In this document: piece after piece, positions 17,424 through 26,281 of the stretch
How positions within the stretch are numbered: position 1 is the first letter of the stretch
Layout: every line of letters begins with the position of its first letter
NCBI RefSeq assembly: GCF_034351645.1
Contig: NZ_CP133782.1
Span: 5,300,001 to 5,364,000 of the forward strand
Direction: 5' to 3'
From: Pseudomonas sp. DC1.2
Lineage (GTDB): Bacteria; Pseudomonadota; Gammaproteobacteria; Pseudomonadales; Pseudomonadaceae
DNA: 64,000 nucleotides
Notes under the pieces: generated by a model
The model's input: the letters and a program-made list of their open reading frames with translations, nothing else
What the model was told of the DNA's origin: nothing
The model's database searches: none
Made by a program: the position numbers and the translations under genes

Positions 17424-18080
17424 ATGCGGTTGGCTTTATTCGACTTGGACAACACGCTGCTGTGCGGCGACAGTGACCACGCGTGGGGCGATTACCTGTG
17501 CGAGCGCGGCTTTCTGGATGCTGTGACGTACAAGGCGCGCAACGATGCGTTCTATCAGGACTACCTGGCTGGCACGCTGGATAACGCCGCGTATTTGAAT
17601 TTCTGCCTGGAAATACTCGGCCGAACCGACATGGCCACCCTGGACCTTTGGCACCGCGACTACATGCGCGATTGCATCGAGCCGATCATGCTGCCCCAAG
17701 CCCTCGAACTGCTGGCCAAACACCGCGAAGCCGGCGATAAGCTGGTGATTATCACCGCCACGAACCGCTTCGTCACCGGGCCGATTGCCGCACGTTTGGG
17801 CGTCGACACCCTGATCGCCACCGAGTGTGAAATGGTCGATGGCCGCTACAGCGGACGCAGCACCGACATTCCGTGCTTTCGCGAAGGCAAGGTGACGCGA
17901 CTCAATCGTTGGCTGGAAGAGACTGGGTATTCGCTGCAAGGCAGCTATTTCTACAGTGATTCAATGAATGATTTGCCGCTGCTGGAGCAGGTGACGCACC
18001 CGATAGCGGTTGATCCGGATCCGAACCTGCGCGCTGAAGCGCACAAGCGTGGCTGGCCGGTGATGTCGTTGCGCGACTGA
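17424..18080 (+). CDS. HAD-family phosphatase, likely histidinol-phosphate phosphatase
   Basis: Protein of 218 aa with the HAD motifs: FDLDNTLL (residues 6-13, nucleophile Asp), the second motif in VIITATNRF, a Lys in GKVTRL and the acidic pair in [11 protein letters not shown]. The cap lies after motif I, as in the SerB/HisB subgroup. Position next to rppH-ptsP matches PA0335 of P. aeruginosa, reported (from memory) as the missing histidinol phosphatase of histidine synthesis. The assignment rests on family and synteny. It is divergent from rppH. Confidence 0.82.
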   Translation: MRLALFDLDNTLLCGDSDHAWGDYLCERGFLDAVTYKARNDAFYQDYLAGTLDNAAYLNFCLEILGRTDMATLDLWHRDYMRDCIEPIMLPQALELLAKHREAGDKLVIITATNRFVTGPIAARLGVDTLIATECEMVDGRYSGRSTDIPCFREGKVTRLNRWLEETGYSLQGSYFYSDSMNDLPLLEQVTHPIAVDPDPNLRAEAHKRGWPVMSLRD

Positions 18081-18084
18081 AATC

Positions 18085-18110
18085 GCCATCGCGAGCCGGC
18101 TCGCGATGGC
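18085..18110. repeat. 26-bp perfect palindrome, REP type
   Basis: GCCATCGCGAGCC is followed directly by its inverse GGCTCGCGATGGC, in the convergent gap between the HAD gene and the DUF2269 gene. It may form the 3' end of both messages. Confidence 0.75.
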
Positions 18111-18129
18111 GTCGCCCACGTCCAGCGCT

Positions 18130-18558
18130 TTAAACCGGTTTAGCGCCCATCAATCCCGCAATCGCGATAAAGCAGACAAAACTGAACAGCGCCAAGGCCC
18201 AGGTAAACGTGCCATTGCTCGTCGCAGGTGCTGTGCGCAGTCTGTTGAGGCGTACCAACAGCCAAAACCACGCCAGCGCCGCCACGCTGTAAAGCGCGCT
18301 CGACGCTAGAATCCAGGTCTGCCCCAGCGGCCACCCCACCAGATGTGCCATCCACCAGCCGGTAAACGGCATACTCAGCAACGCCACGCCCATCAATACC
18401 CAGATGAACACCAGTGGACGCCGTAACGTGCGGGCAGGCGCCGTCGCGTCACCCTTACGCCGCGCGCGCCACACCCACATTGCCAGCCCCAGCGCACTGA
18501 CCAGCAGCAATACCGTCGCCACCACATGAGCCACTTTCAGGGCCGTTAACGTTTCCAT
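18130..18558 (-). CDS. DUF2269-type four-helix membrane protein
   Basis: Small hydrophobic protein of 142 aa with four predicted membrane helices (residues ~6-28, 48-66, 78-100, 118-138). The first helix contains a conserved-looking His (LKVAHVVATVLLL), as in DUF2269 inner-membrane proteins. The function is unknown. It lies 39 bp downstream of ilvA on the same strand and may be cotranscribed. Confidence 0.75.
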   Translation of the reverse strand: METLTALKVAHVVATVLLLVSALGLAMWVWRARRKGDATAPARTLRRPLVFIWVLMGVALLSMPFTGWWMAHLVGWPLGQTWILASSALYSVAALAWFWLLVRLNRLRTAPATSNGTFTWALALFSFVCFIAIAGLMGAKPV

Positions 18559-18597
18559 TGTGCAGTTTCCTTATGACGTGCCCATCAGCGTAGCCGC

Positions 18598-20112
18598 TCA
18601 GCCGAGAAACAGCTGATAGGCCGGGTTGTCGCTTTCGTCCCAATACGGGTAGCCGATTTCTTCCAGCGCCGCTGGCACCAGATGGCGTTCGTTGTGAGGC
18701 ACTTGCAGGCCCGCGACTACACGGCCATCTGCTGCGCCGTGGTTGCGGTAGTGGAACATCGAGATGTTCCAGCGCCCGCCGAGCTTGTTGAGGAAGTTGA
18801 ACAGCGCCCCCGGACGCTCCGGAAACTCGAAGCGCAGCACCACTTCATCGACGACCTGCGCCGCGCGGCCACCGACCATATGCCGAATATGCAACTTGGC
18901 CAGCTCGTTGTCGGTCAGGTCCAGCACCGGAAAACCCTGTTCGCTGAGGCTGGCGATCAATGCACTGCGGGGGTCGGTGTCCGGGTGAGTCTGTACACCA
19001 ACGAAGATGTGCGCTTCGCTGCCGGTGTTGTAGCGGTAGTTGAATTCAGTGATCTGGCGTTTACCGATGGCTTCGCAGAACGCCTTGAAGCTGCCCGGTT
19101 TCTCAGGGATGGTCACCGCGATAATGGCTTCGCGGCCTTCACCCAGTTCGGCGCGCTCGGCAACGTGGCGCAGGCGGTCGAAGTTAACGTTGGCGCCAGA
19201 GTCGATGGCCACGAAGGTGTGGCCGGTGACGCCGTACAGCTCGACGTATTTTTTGATACCGGCCACACCCAAGGCGCCGGCAGGCTCGGTGATTGAGCGC
19301 GTATCGTCGTAGATATCCTTGATTGCGGCACAGATCTCGTCGGTGCTGACAGTGATCACCTGATCAACATGATCTTTACAGATTTCGAAGGTGTATTGAC
19401 CGATCTGCGCCACTGCAACGCCGTCGGCAAAGATGCCCACAGTCGGCAGCACCACCCGTTCGCCGGCCGCCATGGCGGCTTGCAAGCAGTTGGAATCGTC
19501 CGGTTCGACGCCGATGATTTTTATTTCAGGACGCAGGTACTTTACGTAAGCCGCGATCCCGGCGATCAAGCCGCCGCCGCCCACCGGAACGAAAATCGCG
19601 TCCAGGCGGCCAGGGTGTTGGCGCAGAATCTCCATGGCCACCGTGCCCTGCCCGGCAATAGTGTGGGGATCGTCATACGGATGAATGTAAACGTAGCCTT
19701 TTTCGTCGACCAATTTCAGCGAGTAGGCCAGGGCTTCCGGGAACGAATCACCGTGCAGCACCACTTTGCCACCACGCGAACGCACGCCTTCCACTTTAAT
19801 TTCCGGGGTGGTCTTGGGCATCACGATGGTCGCTTTCACGCCCAGCACTTTCGCCGCCAGGGCCAGGCCTTGTGCGTGGTTGCCCGCCGACGCGGTGACC
19901 ACGCCACGAGCGCGCTCTTCTTCGCTCAGCTGAGTCAGCTTGTTGTAGGCGCCGCGAATCTTGAACGAGAACACCGGCTGCAAGTCTTCACGCTTGAGCC
20001 AAATGTTGTTGCCCAGCCGCTCGGAGAGCTGGCGAGCAGTCTGCAGTGGGGTTTCTACGGCAACGTCATAAACGCGCGAGGTGAGGATCTTTTTGACGTA
20101 CTGTTCGAGCAT
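18598..20112 (-). CDS. ilvA: Threonine ammonia-lyase, biosynthetic
   Basis: PLP enzyme of 504 aa converting threonine to 2-oxobutyrate, the first step toward isoleucine. The PLP Lys51 lies in FSFKIRGAYNKL, the phosphate-binding loop in VPVGGGGLIAGIA, and SAGNHAQG is present. Residues ~325-504 form two ACT-like regulatory domains (PEKPGSFKAF and PERPGALFNF), which identifies the long, isoleucine-inhibited biosynthetic form. It is divergent from rpiA, as in P. aeruginosa. Confidence 0.96.
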   Translation of the reverse strand: MLEQYVKKILTSRVYDVAVETPLQTARQLSERLGNNIWLKREDLQPVFSFKIRGAYNKLTQLSEEERARGVVTASAGNHAQGLALAAKVLGVKATIVMPKTTPEIKVEGVRSRGGKVVLHGDSFPEALAYSLKLVDEKGYVYIHPYDDPHTIAGQGTVAMEILRQHPGRLDAIFVPVGGGGLIAGIAAYVKYLRPEIKIIGVEPDDSNCLQAAMAAGERVVLPTVGIFADGVAVAQIGQYTFEICKDHVDQVITVSTDEICAAIKDIYDDTRSITEPAGALGVAGIKKYVELYGVTGHTFVAIDSGANVNFDRLRHVAERAELGEGREAIIAVTIPEKPGSFKAFCEAIGKRQITEFNYRYNTGSEAHIFVGVQTHPDTDPRSALIASLSEQGFPVLDLTDNELAKLHIRHMVGGRAAQVVDEVVLRFEFPERPGALFNFLNKLGGRWNISMFHYRNHGAADGRVVAGLQVPHNERHLVPAALEEIGYPYWDESDNPAYQLFLG

Positions 20113-20259
20113 CGGAAAGCATCACTGGGCGGGTTGGGCAGGGCCAAGGAGTCTAACCCGGCTTTCGCCCAAGCGACCACACACATCAAGAGGTTTTAGC
20201 CCGGCATGAGGCTATAATGCCGCCCTTTCCGTTCTATCCTTGCCCGCTTCGGAGCCCGC

Positions 20260-20934
20260 ATGACCCAGGATCAACTCAAACAGGCAGTGGCTCAGGCCGC
20301 CGTCGACTTCATCCTCCCCAAGCTCGATGACAAGAGCGTCGTCGGGGTCGGCACCGGCTCCACCGCCAACTGCTTCATCGACGCACTGGCCAAGCATAAG
20401 GGCGCGTTCGATGGCGCCGTTGCCAGCTCCGAAGCCACCGCTGCACGCCTGAAGGGCCACGGCATCCCGGTGTATGAGCTGAACACCGTCAGCGACCTCG
20501 AGTTCTACGTCGATGGCGCCGACGAAAGCGACGAGCACCTGAACCTGATCAAGGGCGGTGGCGCAGCCCTGACCCGCGAGAAGATTGTGGCGGCCGTGGC
20601 CAAAACCTTCATCTGCATCGCCGATGGCAGCAAACTCGTCCCGGTACTCGGCGCGTTCCCACTGCCGGTCGAAGTGATCCCGATGGCTCGCAGCCACGTG
20701 GCCCGCGAACTGGTGAAGCTGGGCGGTGACCCGGTATACCGCGAAGGCGTGCTAACCGATAACGGCAACATCATCCTCGACGTGTTCAACATGCAGATCA
20801 CCAACCCTGTGCAGTTGGAAACGCAAATCAACGCCATCGTCGGCGTGGTCACTAACGGTCTGTTCGCGGCACGTCCGGCTGATTTGCTGTTGCTGGGCAC
20901 CCGCGAAGGCGTAAAAACCCTGCGCGCCAAGTAA
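20260..20934 (+). CDS. rpiA: Ribose-5-phosphate isomerase A
   Basis: Enzyme of 224 aa that interconverts ribose-5-phosphate and ribulose-5-phosphate. The family motifs [22 protein letters not shown] and [12 protein letters not shown] (with the catalytic Glu) are all present and the length is normal. It is followed by an intrinsic terminator. Confidence 0.97.
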   Translation: MTQDQLKQAVAQAAVDFILPKLDDKSVVGVGTGSTANCFIDALAKHKGAFDGAVASSEATAARLKGHGIPVYELNTVSDLEFYVDGADESDEHLNLIKGGGAALTREKIVAAVAKTFICIADGSKLVPVLGAFPLPVEVIPMARSHVARELVKLGGDPVYREGVLTDNGNIILDVFNMQITNPVQLETQINAIVGVVTNGLFAARPADLLLLGTREGVKTLRAK

Positions 20935-20952
20935 TCAGAGACACCGACCCGG

Positions 20953-20981
20953 CTGTGGGCGCCGGCCCACAGTGTTTTTTT
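20953..20981 (+). terminator. Intrinsic terminator of rpiA
   Basis: CTGTGGGC / GCCCACAG stem with a 4-nt GCCG loop, followed by TGTTTTTTT. Confidence 0.88.
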
Positions 20982-20994
20982 GGAGGGGTGTTGA

Positions 20995-21930
20995 TCAGTT
21001 TTGGACGGGTTTTTTGAAGGTGTAGAACAGGTTCGGCTCACTGACCATGTACAGCGTGCCCGCTTCGTCCATGGTCACACCTTCAGCGCGGGGGATCGCA
21101 TGCTTCAGCCCGTTGAAACCGCCCAGCAGGGTCATGAAGCTGACCTGTTCACCCTTCTCATCCAGCTCCAGCAGCATGTGCGAATCGGCTGACAGCGCCA
21201 GGGTGTGCCCCGTGCGCGGGTCAATGGCCAAGGCCGACAGGTTGCGGATGTCCAGTTCGTCATTAACCAGTTTCTGTTTATCCCCTGTCAGGGTCTGGCT
21301 CCCGTCGCTCTTCCAACTGAACAGCGCAGGCGGGCGCTCTTCGCCCAACAATAGCTGATGATTGCGCGGATCCCAGGCGACAGCCTCGAAGGCTTTGTTC
21401 TGGTTCTTCGATGGGCCGAGGTCGTACTTGGGGAAGCTGTCGCGGTGCAGCTCGCGGGTATCGGCGTCAATCTTGACGATGGAAAGCATGTGCTCACGCT
21501 CGTCGACAATGCCTAACAGGCCGTTTTCCATCACTGTGACCCCTTCCGGATTACTCCACCCCAGCAGCGGTATCTTGCGCAGCACATCACCCTGCAACGT
21601 CAATTCCACCAGAAACGGGTTCTTGCCCATGACCGAGAACAGGGTTTTGGATTGGGGATTATAGGCAAGGTCGGACGCTTCATCCTTCTCCATGCCTGGC
21701 AGCAATTTGGCGTCGATCACCACTCGATAATCCGGTAGCCAGACGCTTTGTTGGCGCTCGACTGGGCTTTCGAAGTATTCCAGCACCCAAAGCATGCCGC
21801 GATCGTCCCAATGCATCGCAAACGCGAGGCCGTAGGCGGCGCCAGCCACCAGCAAAAGCCAGGCATACCAACGCATGGCGAAGCGCGAGCGGCGGGCAGT
21901 GTTGAGCGCAGGTTGTGGTTGCGGAGGCAT
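20995..21930 (-). CDS. SdiA-regulated-domain (YjiK-like) beta-propeller protein
   Basis: Protein of 311 aa. One N-terminal membrane helix (MRWYAWLLLVAGAAYGLAFA, residues ~19-38) anchors a periplasmic domain with repeated propeller-like strands (DLAYNPQSKTLFSV, SNPEGVTVMENG, VAWDPRNHQLLLGEERP, ALAIDPRTGHTLALSADS, PRAEGVTMDEAGTLYMVSEPNLFY). This is the SdiA-regulated/YjiK family, whose function is unknown. It is convergent with rpiA. Confidence 0.82.
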   Translation of the reverse strand: MPPQPQPALNTARRSRFAMRWYAWLLLVAGAAYGLAFAMHWDDRGMLWVLEYFESPVERQQSVWLPDYRVVIDAKLLPGMEKDEASDLAYNPQSKTLFSVMGKNPFLVELTLQGDVLRKIPLLGWSNPEGVTVMENGLLGIVDEREHMLSIVKIDADTRELHRDSFPKYDLGPSKNQNKAFEAVAWDPRNHQLLLGEERPPALFSWKSDGSQTLTGDKQKLVNDELDIRNLSALAIDPRTGHTLALSADSHMLLELDEKGEQVSFMTLLGGFNGLKHAIPRAEGVTMDEAGTLYMVSEPNLFYTFKKPVQN

Positions 21931-22021
21931 CAGGGGACGAATTCCAGAAATTCAGGCTACGGGTAATAGCACAACGAGGTGAAATAAGACGCACTTCGCC
22001 CCGGAAATATCCAGACAACCG

Positions 22022-22112
22022 TTGAAAAATGTAGGTGGCGGGGACGCCATCGGTAGAAGGGCACCGTCACAAGCAATAGTGGGGGCCCGCAACCTGGCTC
22101 CCACAGGGTTCA
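22022..22112. repeat. REP-type inverted segments upstream of the FAH gene end
   Basis: The ~190-bp convergent/tandem gap 21931-22124 carries GTAGGTGGCGGGGACGCC and, inverted, GTGGGGGCCCGCAACCTGG followed by CTCCCACAGGG, typical degenerate REP sequence. I see no gene in it. Confidence 0.55.
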
Positions 22113-22124
22113 GCAATGCCTCAG

Positions 22125-22790
22125 TCAGCGAACGCTGCTGTTGAAGCTGCTCGCGCCGGGTAATTCCAGCACCAGTTCGTCACCGACATTCAGCGGGCCC
22201 ACGCCCACTGGCGTGCCCGTAAGGATCACGTCACCGGCTTGCAGCGAGAAGCAGCCAGCCATGTACTGGATCATCGGCACAATCGGGTTGAGCATGTCCT
22301 TGCTATTGCCATCCTGGCGAATTTCGCCGTTGATGGTCAGGCGGATGCCGATGTCGGTCAGGTCGGCAAAAGTACAGCTGGCCACGAACGGCGCGATCAC
22401 CGCCGCACCGTCGAAGGATTTAGCGATTTCCCACGGCAGGCCTTTCGATTTCAGCTCGCCCTGTTTGTCGCGCAGCGTCAGGTCCAGGGCCGGGGCGAAA
22501 CCAGAGATGGCATCGAGCACTTCTTCGCGGCTGGGCTTGGTCGACAGCGGCTTACCGATCAACACAGCGATTTCCGCTTCGTAATGCACCGAGCCACGCT
22601 CGGTCGGAATGACGAAACCGCCTTCCAGCGCCACCACGCAACTGCCTGGCTTGATAAACAGCAGCGGCTCGGTAGGCACCGGATTGTCCAGCTCCTTGGC
22701 GTGTTCGGCGTAGTTACGGCCAATGCACACCACTTTCCCGAGCGGGAAGTGAATACGCGTTCCGTCGACATACTGGTGCTGATAGCTCAT
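22125..22790 (-). CDS. Fumarylacetoacetate hydrolase family protein
   Basis: Protein of 221 aa, the short single-domain FAH class (YcgM/FAHD1-like; acylpyruvase or oxaloacetate decarboxylase activity in characterised members). The core motif GRNYAEHAKELDN and the metal-binding acids in VHYEAEIAVLIG are present, with the TGTPVGVGPL loop near the C-terminus. True fumarylacetoacetase is about twice as long, so a tyrosine-pathway role is unlikely. It lies 40 bp downstream of the D-2-hydroxyglutarate dehydrogenase gene. Confidence 0.86.
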   Translation of the reverse strand: MSYQHQYVDGTRIHFPLGKVVCIGRNYAEHAKELDNPVPTEPLLFIKPGSCVVALEGGFVIPTERGSVHYEAEIAVLIGKPLSTKPSREEVLDAISGFAPALDLTLRDKQGELKSKGLPWEIAKSFDGAAVIAPFVASCTFADLTDIGIRLTINGEIRQDGNSKDMLNPIVPMIQYMAGCFSLQAGDVILTGTPVGVGPLNVGDELVLELPGASSFNSSVR

Positions 22791-22830
22791 TACCGACTCC
22801 TGCTTCGTGGATTCTTCAGGGACCGCTGTT

Positions 22831-24225
22831 TCAAACAGCGAAAATCTTGCCCGGGTTCATGATGCCGTTCGGATCGAATACGGCCTTGACCGCTTTCATG
22901 TACTCGATCTCAACCGGGGAACGGCTGTAGGTCAAGTAGTCGCGCTTGGTCATGCCCACACCGTGTTCGGCGGAGATCGAACCGTTGTACTTCTCGACGG
23001 TTTCAAACACCCACTTGTTGACGGTTGCGCACTTGGCGAAGAACTCATCCTTGTCGAGGTTATCCGGCTTGAGGATGTTCAGGTGCAGGTTGCCGTCGCC
23101 GATGTGGCCGAACCAGACGATTTCAAAGTCCGGGTAGTGTTCGCCGACAATCGCGTCGATTTCCTTCAGGAATGCCGGGACTTTCGATACCGTGACCGAA
23201 ATGTCGTTCTTGTACGGCGTCCAGTGGGAGATGGTCTCGGAGATGTACTCGCGCAGCTTCCACAGGTTTTGCAGCTGGCTTTCACTCTGGCTCATCACGC
23301 CGTCCAGCACCCAGCCCTGCTCGACGCAGTGCTCAAAGGTTTCCAGGGCGTGGTTGGCGACGTCTTCAGTCGTCGCTTCGAATTCCAGCAGTGCGTAGAA
23401 CGGGCAATCGGATTCGAACGGCGCCGGCACGTCGCCACGGGCCAGGACCTTGGCCAAGGCCTTGTCCGAGAAAAACTCAAACGCGGTGAGGTCGAGTTTG
23501 CTCTGGAACGCATGCAGCACCGGCATGATCGAGTCGAAATCAGTGGTGCCAAGAACCATCGCCGTCAGGTTTTTCGGCGCACGGTCCAGACGCATCGTGG
23601 CTTCGACCACGAAACCGAGGGTGCCTTCGGCGCCGATGAACAACTGGCGCAAGTCGTAACCGGTGGCGTTCTTGATCAAGTCCTTGTTCAGCTCCAGCAG
23701 ATCGCCTTTACCGGTGACCACTTTCAGGCCGGCTACCCAATTGCGGGTCATGCCGTAGCGAATCACCTTGATCCCGCCGGCATTGGTGCCGATATTGCCG
23801 CCAATCTGACTCGAACCGGCCGACGCGAAATCCACCGGGTAGTAAAGGCCATGTTCTTCAGCCTTGTTCTGCAACTGTTCAGTGACCACGCCTGGCTGAC
23901 AAACAGCGGTGCGGTCGGTCAGGTTCACGTCGAGAATCTGGTTCATGTAGTCGAAGGACACGACCACTTCGCCATTCGCGGCCACCGCAGCGGCAGACAA
24001 ACCGGTACGACCGCCGGACGGCACCAGTGCCACGTTGCGCTCATTGGCCCAGCGCACAATGGCCTGGACCTGCTCGGTGGTCTTGGGAAACACGATGGCG
24101 GTGGGGGCCGGGGCGAAATGCTTGGTCCAATCCTTGCCATAAGCATTGAGGGAGTCGGCATCGGTCAGGACCTTGCCAGGCTCAACCAGGGTCTTCAGCT
24201 CATCAATCAGCGCAGGATGGGTCAT
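22831..24225 (-). CDS. FAD-binding oxidoreductase, D-2-hydroxyglutarate dehydrogenase
   Basis: Protein of 464 aa with an N-terminal PCMH-type FAD domain (PSGGRTGLSAAAV, SSQIGGNIGTNAGG) and a C-terminal FAD-oxidase domain with metal-ligand-type motifs (WFGHIGDGNLHLN and ISAEHGVGMTKR). It is the FAD-linked family containing D-lactate, glycolate and D-2-hydroxyglutarate dehydrogenases. Divergent placement against serA matches PA0317/PA0316, and in Pseudomonas (from memory) this enzyme reoxidises the D-2-hydroxyglutarate that SerA makes. I chose the ATG at 24225 rather than the longer reading from 24255, which adds ten non-homologous residues. Confidence 0.85.
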   Translation of the reverse strand: MTHPALIDELKTLVEPGKVLTDADSLNAYGKDWTKHFAPAPTAIVFPKTTEQVQAIVRWANERNVALVPSGGRTGLSAAAVAANGEVVVSFDYMNQILDVNLTDRTAVCQPGVVTEQLQNKAEEHGLYYPVDFASAGSSQIGGNIGTNAGGIKVIRYGMTRNWVAGLKVVTGKGDLLELNKDLIKNATGYDLRQLFIGAEGTLGFVVEATMRLDRAPKNLTAMVLGTTDFDSIMPVLHAFQSKLDLTAFEFFSDKALAKVLARGDVPAPFESDCPFYALLEFEATTEDVANHALETFEHCVEQGWVLDGVMSQSESQLQNLWKLREYISETISHWTPYKNDISVTVSKVPAFLKEIDAIVGEHYPDFEIVWFGHIGDGNLHLNILKPDNLDKDEFFAKCATVNKWVFETVEKYNGSISAEHGVGMTKRDYLTYSRSPVEIEYMKAVKAVFDPNGIMNPGKIFAV

Positions 24226-24429
24226 CGACAGAACTCTCGAACAATTCATGGTCATCCTGAGTACGCTTCACGTCGCAGGAATGAGTGTTTAGCGGGGTGC
24301 GTATGCTAGCATACCGCCCCCGCAGGGTAGTGCCCAAAGGCTGTTCTGCGGTGACGGCTTTCTTGCCGTCCGGGTCAGCTCCCGCTGTCCGATTCCTGCC
24401 ATTTTTCTCCGGGATACAGGTTTACGCAG

Positions 24430-25659
24430 ATGAGCAAGACTTCTCTCGATAAGAGCAAGATCAAGTTCCTTCTTCTCGAAGGCGTCCACCAATCGGCTGT
24501 CGACGTCCTCAAGTCGGCGGGCTACACCAGCATTGAGTACCTCACCGGTTCTCTGCCGGAAGCCCAGTTGAAGGAAAAGATCGCTGATGCTCATTTCATC
24601 GGCATTCGTTCCCGCACTCAACTGACCGAAGAAATCTTCGATCACGCGAAGAAACTGGTGGCTGTTGGCTGTTTCTGCATCGGCACCAACCAGGTTGACC
24701 TGAACGCGGCACGTGAGCGCGGTATCGCGGTATTCAACGCACCGTACTCCAACACCCGTTCTGTCGCCGAACTGGTACTGGCTGAAGCGATCCTGTTGCT
24801 GCGCGGCATCCCTGAGAAGAACGCTTCCTGCCACCGTGGCGGCTGGATCAAAAGCGCAGCCAACTCCTTCGAAATCCGCGGCAAGAAGCTGGGCATCGTC
24901 GGTTACGGCTCGATCGGTACGCAGCTGTCAGTCCTGGCCGAAGGCCTGGGCATGCGCGTGTACTTCTACGACGTTGTGACCAAGCTGCCGCTGGGCAACG
25001 CAACGCAGGTCGGCAGCCTCACCGAACTGCTGGGCATGTCCGACATCGTCACCCTGCACGTGCCTGAAACCGCGGCCACCCAGTGGATGATCGGTGAGAA
25101 GGAAATCCGTGCCATCAAGAAGGGCGGCATCCTGATCAACGCCGCACGCGGCACCGTGGTCGAACTGGACGCTTTGGCGGACGCGATCAAGGACAAGCAC
25201 CTGATCGGCGCGGCCATCGACGTGTTCCCGGTAGAGCCTCGCTCCAACGACGAAGAGTTCGAAAGCCCGCTGCGTGGCCTGGATAACGTGATCCTGACAC
25301 CACACATCGGCGGTTCCACCGCTGAAGCGCAGGCCAACATTGGTCTGGAAGTGGCGGAAAAACTGGTCAAGTACAGCGACAACGGTACGTCGGTATCGTC
25401 GGTGAACTTCCCGGAAGTGGCCCTGCCGGCTCACCCTGGCAAGCACCGTCTGTTGCACATCCACGAAAACATTCCGGGTGTGATGAGCGAGATCAACAAG
25501 GTTTTCGCCGAAAACGGTATCAACATCTCCGGTCAGTTCCTGCAGACCAACGAGAAAGTCGGCTACGTCGTGATCGACGTCGACGCCGAGTATTCGGACC
25601 TGGCGCAAGAGAAGCTGCAACACATCAACGGCACCATTCGTTGCCGCGTGTTGTTCTGA
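24430..25659 (+). CDS. serA: D-3-phosphoglycerate dehydrogenase
   Basis: Enzyme of 409 aa for the first step of serine synthesis; in Pseudomonas it also reduces 2-oxoglutarate to D-2-hydroxyglutarate. The NAD site GIVGYGSIGTQ, the catalytic Arg in NAARGTVVELDAL and the His/Glu in TPHIGGSTAEAQ are present. Residues ~335-409 are a C-terminal ACT domain (HENIPGVMSEINKVFAENGINI), as in the E. coli type that serine inhibits. The upstream ~200 bp is shared with the divergent dehydrogenase gene. Confidence 0.97.
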   Translation: MSKTSLDKSKIKFLLLEGVHQSAVDVLKSAGYTSIEYLTGSLPEAQLKEKIADAHFIGIRSRTQLTEEIFDHAKKLVAVGCFCIGTNQVDLNAARERGIAVFNAPYSNTRSVAELVLAEAILLLRGIPEKNASCHRGGWIKSAANSFEIRGKKLGIVGYGSIGTQLSVLAEGLGMRVYFYDVVTKLPLGNATQVGSLTELLGMSDIVTLHVPETAATQWMIGEKEIRAIKKGGILINAARGTVVELDALADAIKDKHLIGAAIDVFPVEPRSNDEEFESPLRGLDNVILTPHIGGSTAEAQANIGLEVAEKLVKYSDNGTSVSSVNFPEVALPAHPGKHRLLHIHENIPGVMSEINKVFAENGINISGQFLQTNEKVGYVVIDVDAEYSDLAQEKLQHINGTIRCRVLF

Positions 25660-25676
25660 TCGCAACTTGAGTGACG

Positions 25677-25706
25677 AAAAAGGGAGCTCCTCGGAGCTCC
25701 CTTTTT
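25677..25706. terminator. Bidirectional intrinsic terminator between serA and DUF4399 gene
   Basis: A 9-bp perfect stem GGGAGCTCC / GGAGCTCCC with a 2-nt loop, flanked by A-run and TTTTT, serves both converging genes. Confidence 0.92.
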
Positions 25707-25722
25707 CATGCCGACGGAAAAG

Positions 25723-26148
25723 TCACTTCACCGTTACGGTGATCTTTTCGGAGACGACCGGTGGTTCGAAAGCCATGTGGCTCTTGTCGCCCAGTTCCAG
25801 CTGCAAGGTGTGCTTGCCAGGGGTCAGGGTCAGTTCGGTTTCGGTCTGGGCTTTGCCGAAATGCACGTGATTGGCGTCGACCGGGATGACTGCACCGGCG
25901 GCAATCGGGTCCTTGGCGTCGATCAGCAAATGGTGGTGACCGGTGTTCTTGGTATCGTCGCCAGCCGGAGCCAGGGCGACGCCTTGGACGCCGAACTTGA
26001 CCTTGAAGGTCTTGTCCACGGTGGCGCCATTCTGCGGTGAGACGATAAACACTTTGGAACCTGCCGGAGCCGGGGTCGCCGCGCTGGCCATCATTGATGC
26101 CCCCAGCAGCAGACCAGCCAAAGCAGCACGTGAAATAAAGGTTTTCAT
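25723..26148 (-). CDS. DUF4399 periplasmic protein
   Basis: Protein of 141 aa with a signal peptide (MKTFISRAALAGLLLGASMMASA) and a single beta-rich domain. Notable are GHHHLLID and HVHFGKAQTETELTLTPGKHTLQLELGD, a His-rich pattern conserved in the DUF4399 family that could bind a metal. The function is unknown. It is convergent with serA and divergent from the short binding-protein gene. Confidence 0.82.
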   Translation of the reverse strand: MKTFISRAALAGLLLGASMMASAATPAPAGSKVFIVSPQNGATVDKTFKVKFGVQGVALAPAGDDTKNTGHHHLLIDAKDPIAAGAVIPVDANHVHFGKAQTETELTLTPGKHTLQLELGDKSHMAFEPPVVSEKITVTVK

Positions 26149-26281
26149 TCTCTTCTCCAGTTTTTTCGTAAAATCCGCCTGGCCATGACAACTTCATGGC
26201 CATTCGTTGTCGAAGGCACTCGACAACCATAGCAAAGCGAGCCTGAACAGAGCGTCGCATTAATGAAATCAAGGAGTGACC

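Noticed and set aside
22807..24309. Plus-strand open frame of 500 codons opposite the D-2-hydroxyglutarate dehydrogenase gene
   Set aside because: Length is due to G+C-rich codon bias on the opposite strand; the minus-strand protein has full-family motifs.
24289..24429. Riboswitch or attenuator before serA
   Set aside because: The 140-bp leader has no stem-loop with T-run and no leader peptide rich in serine.
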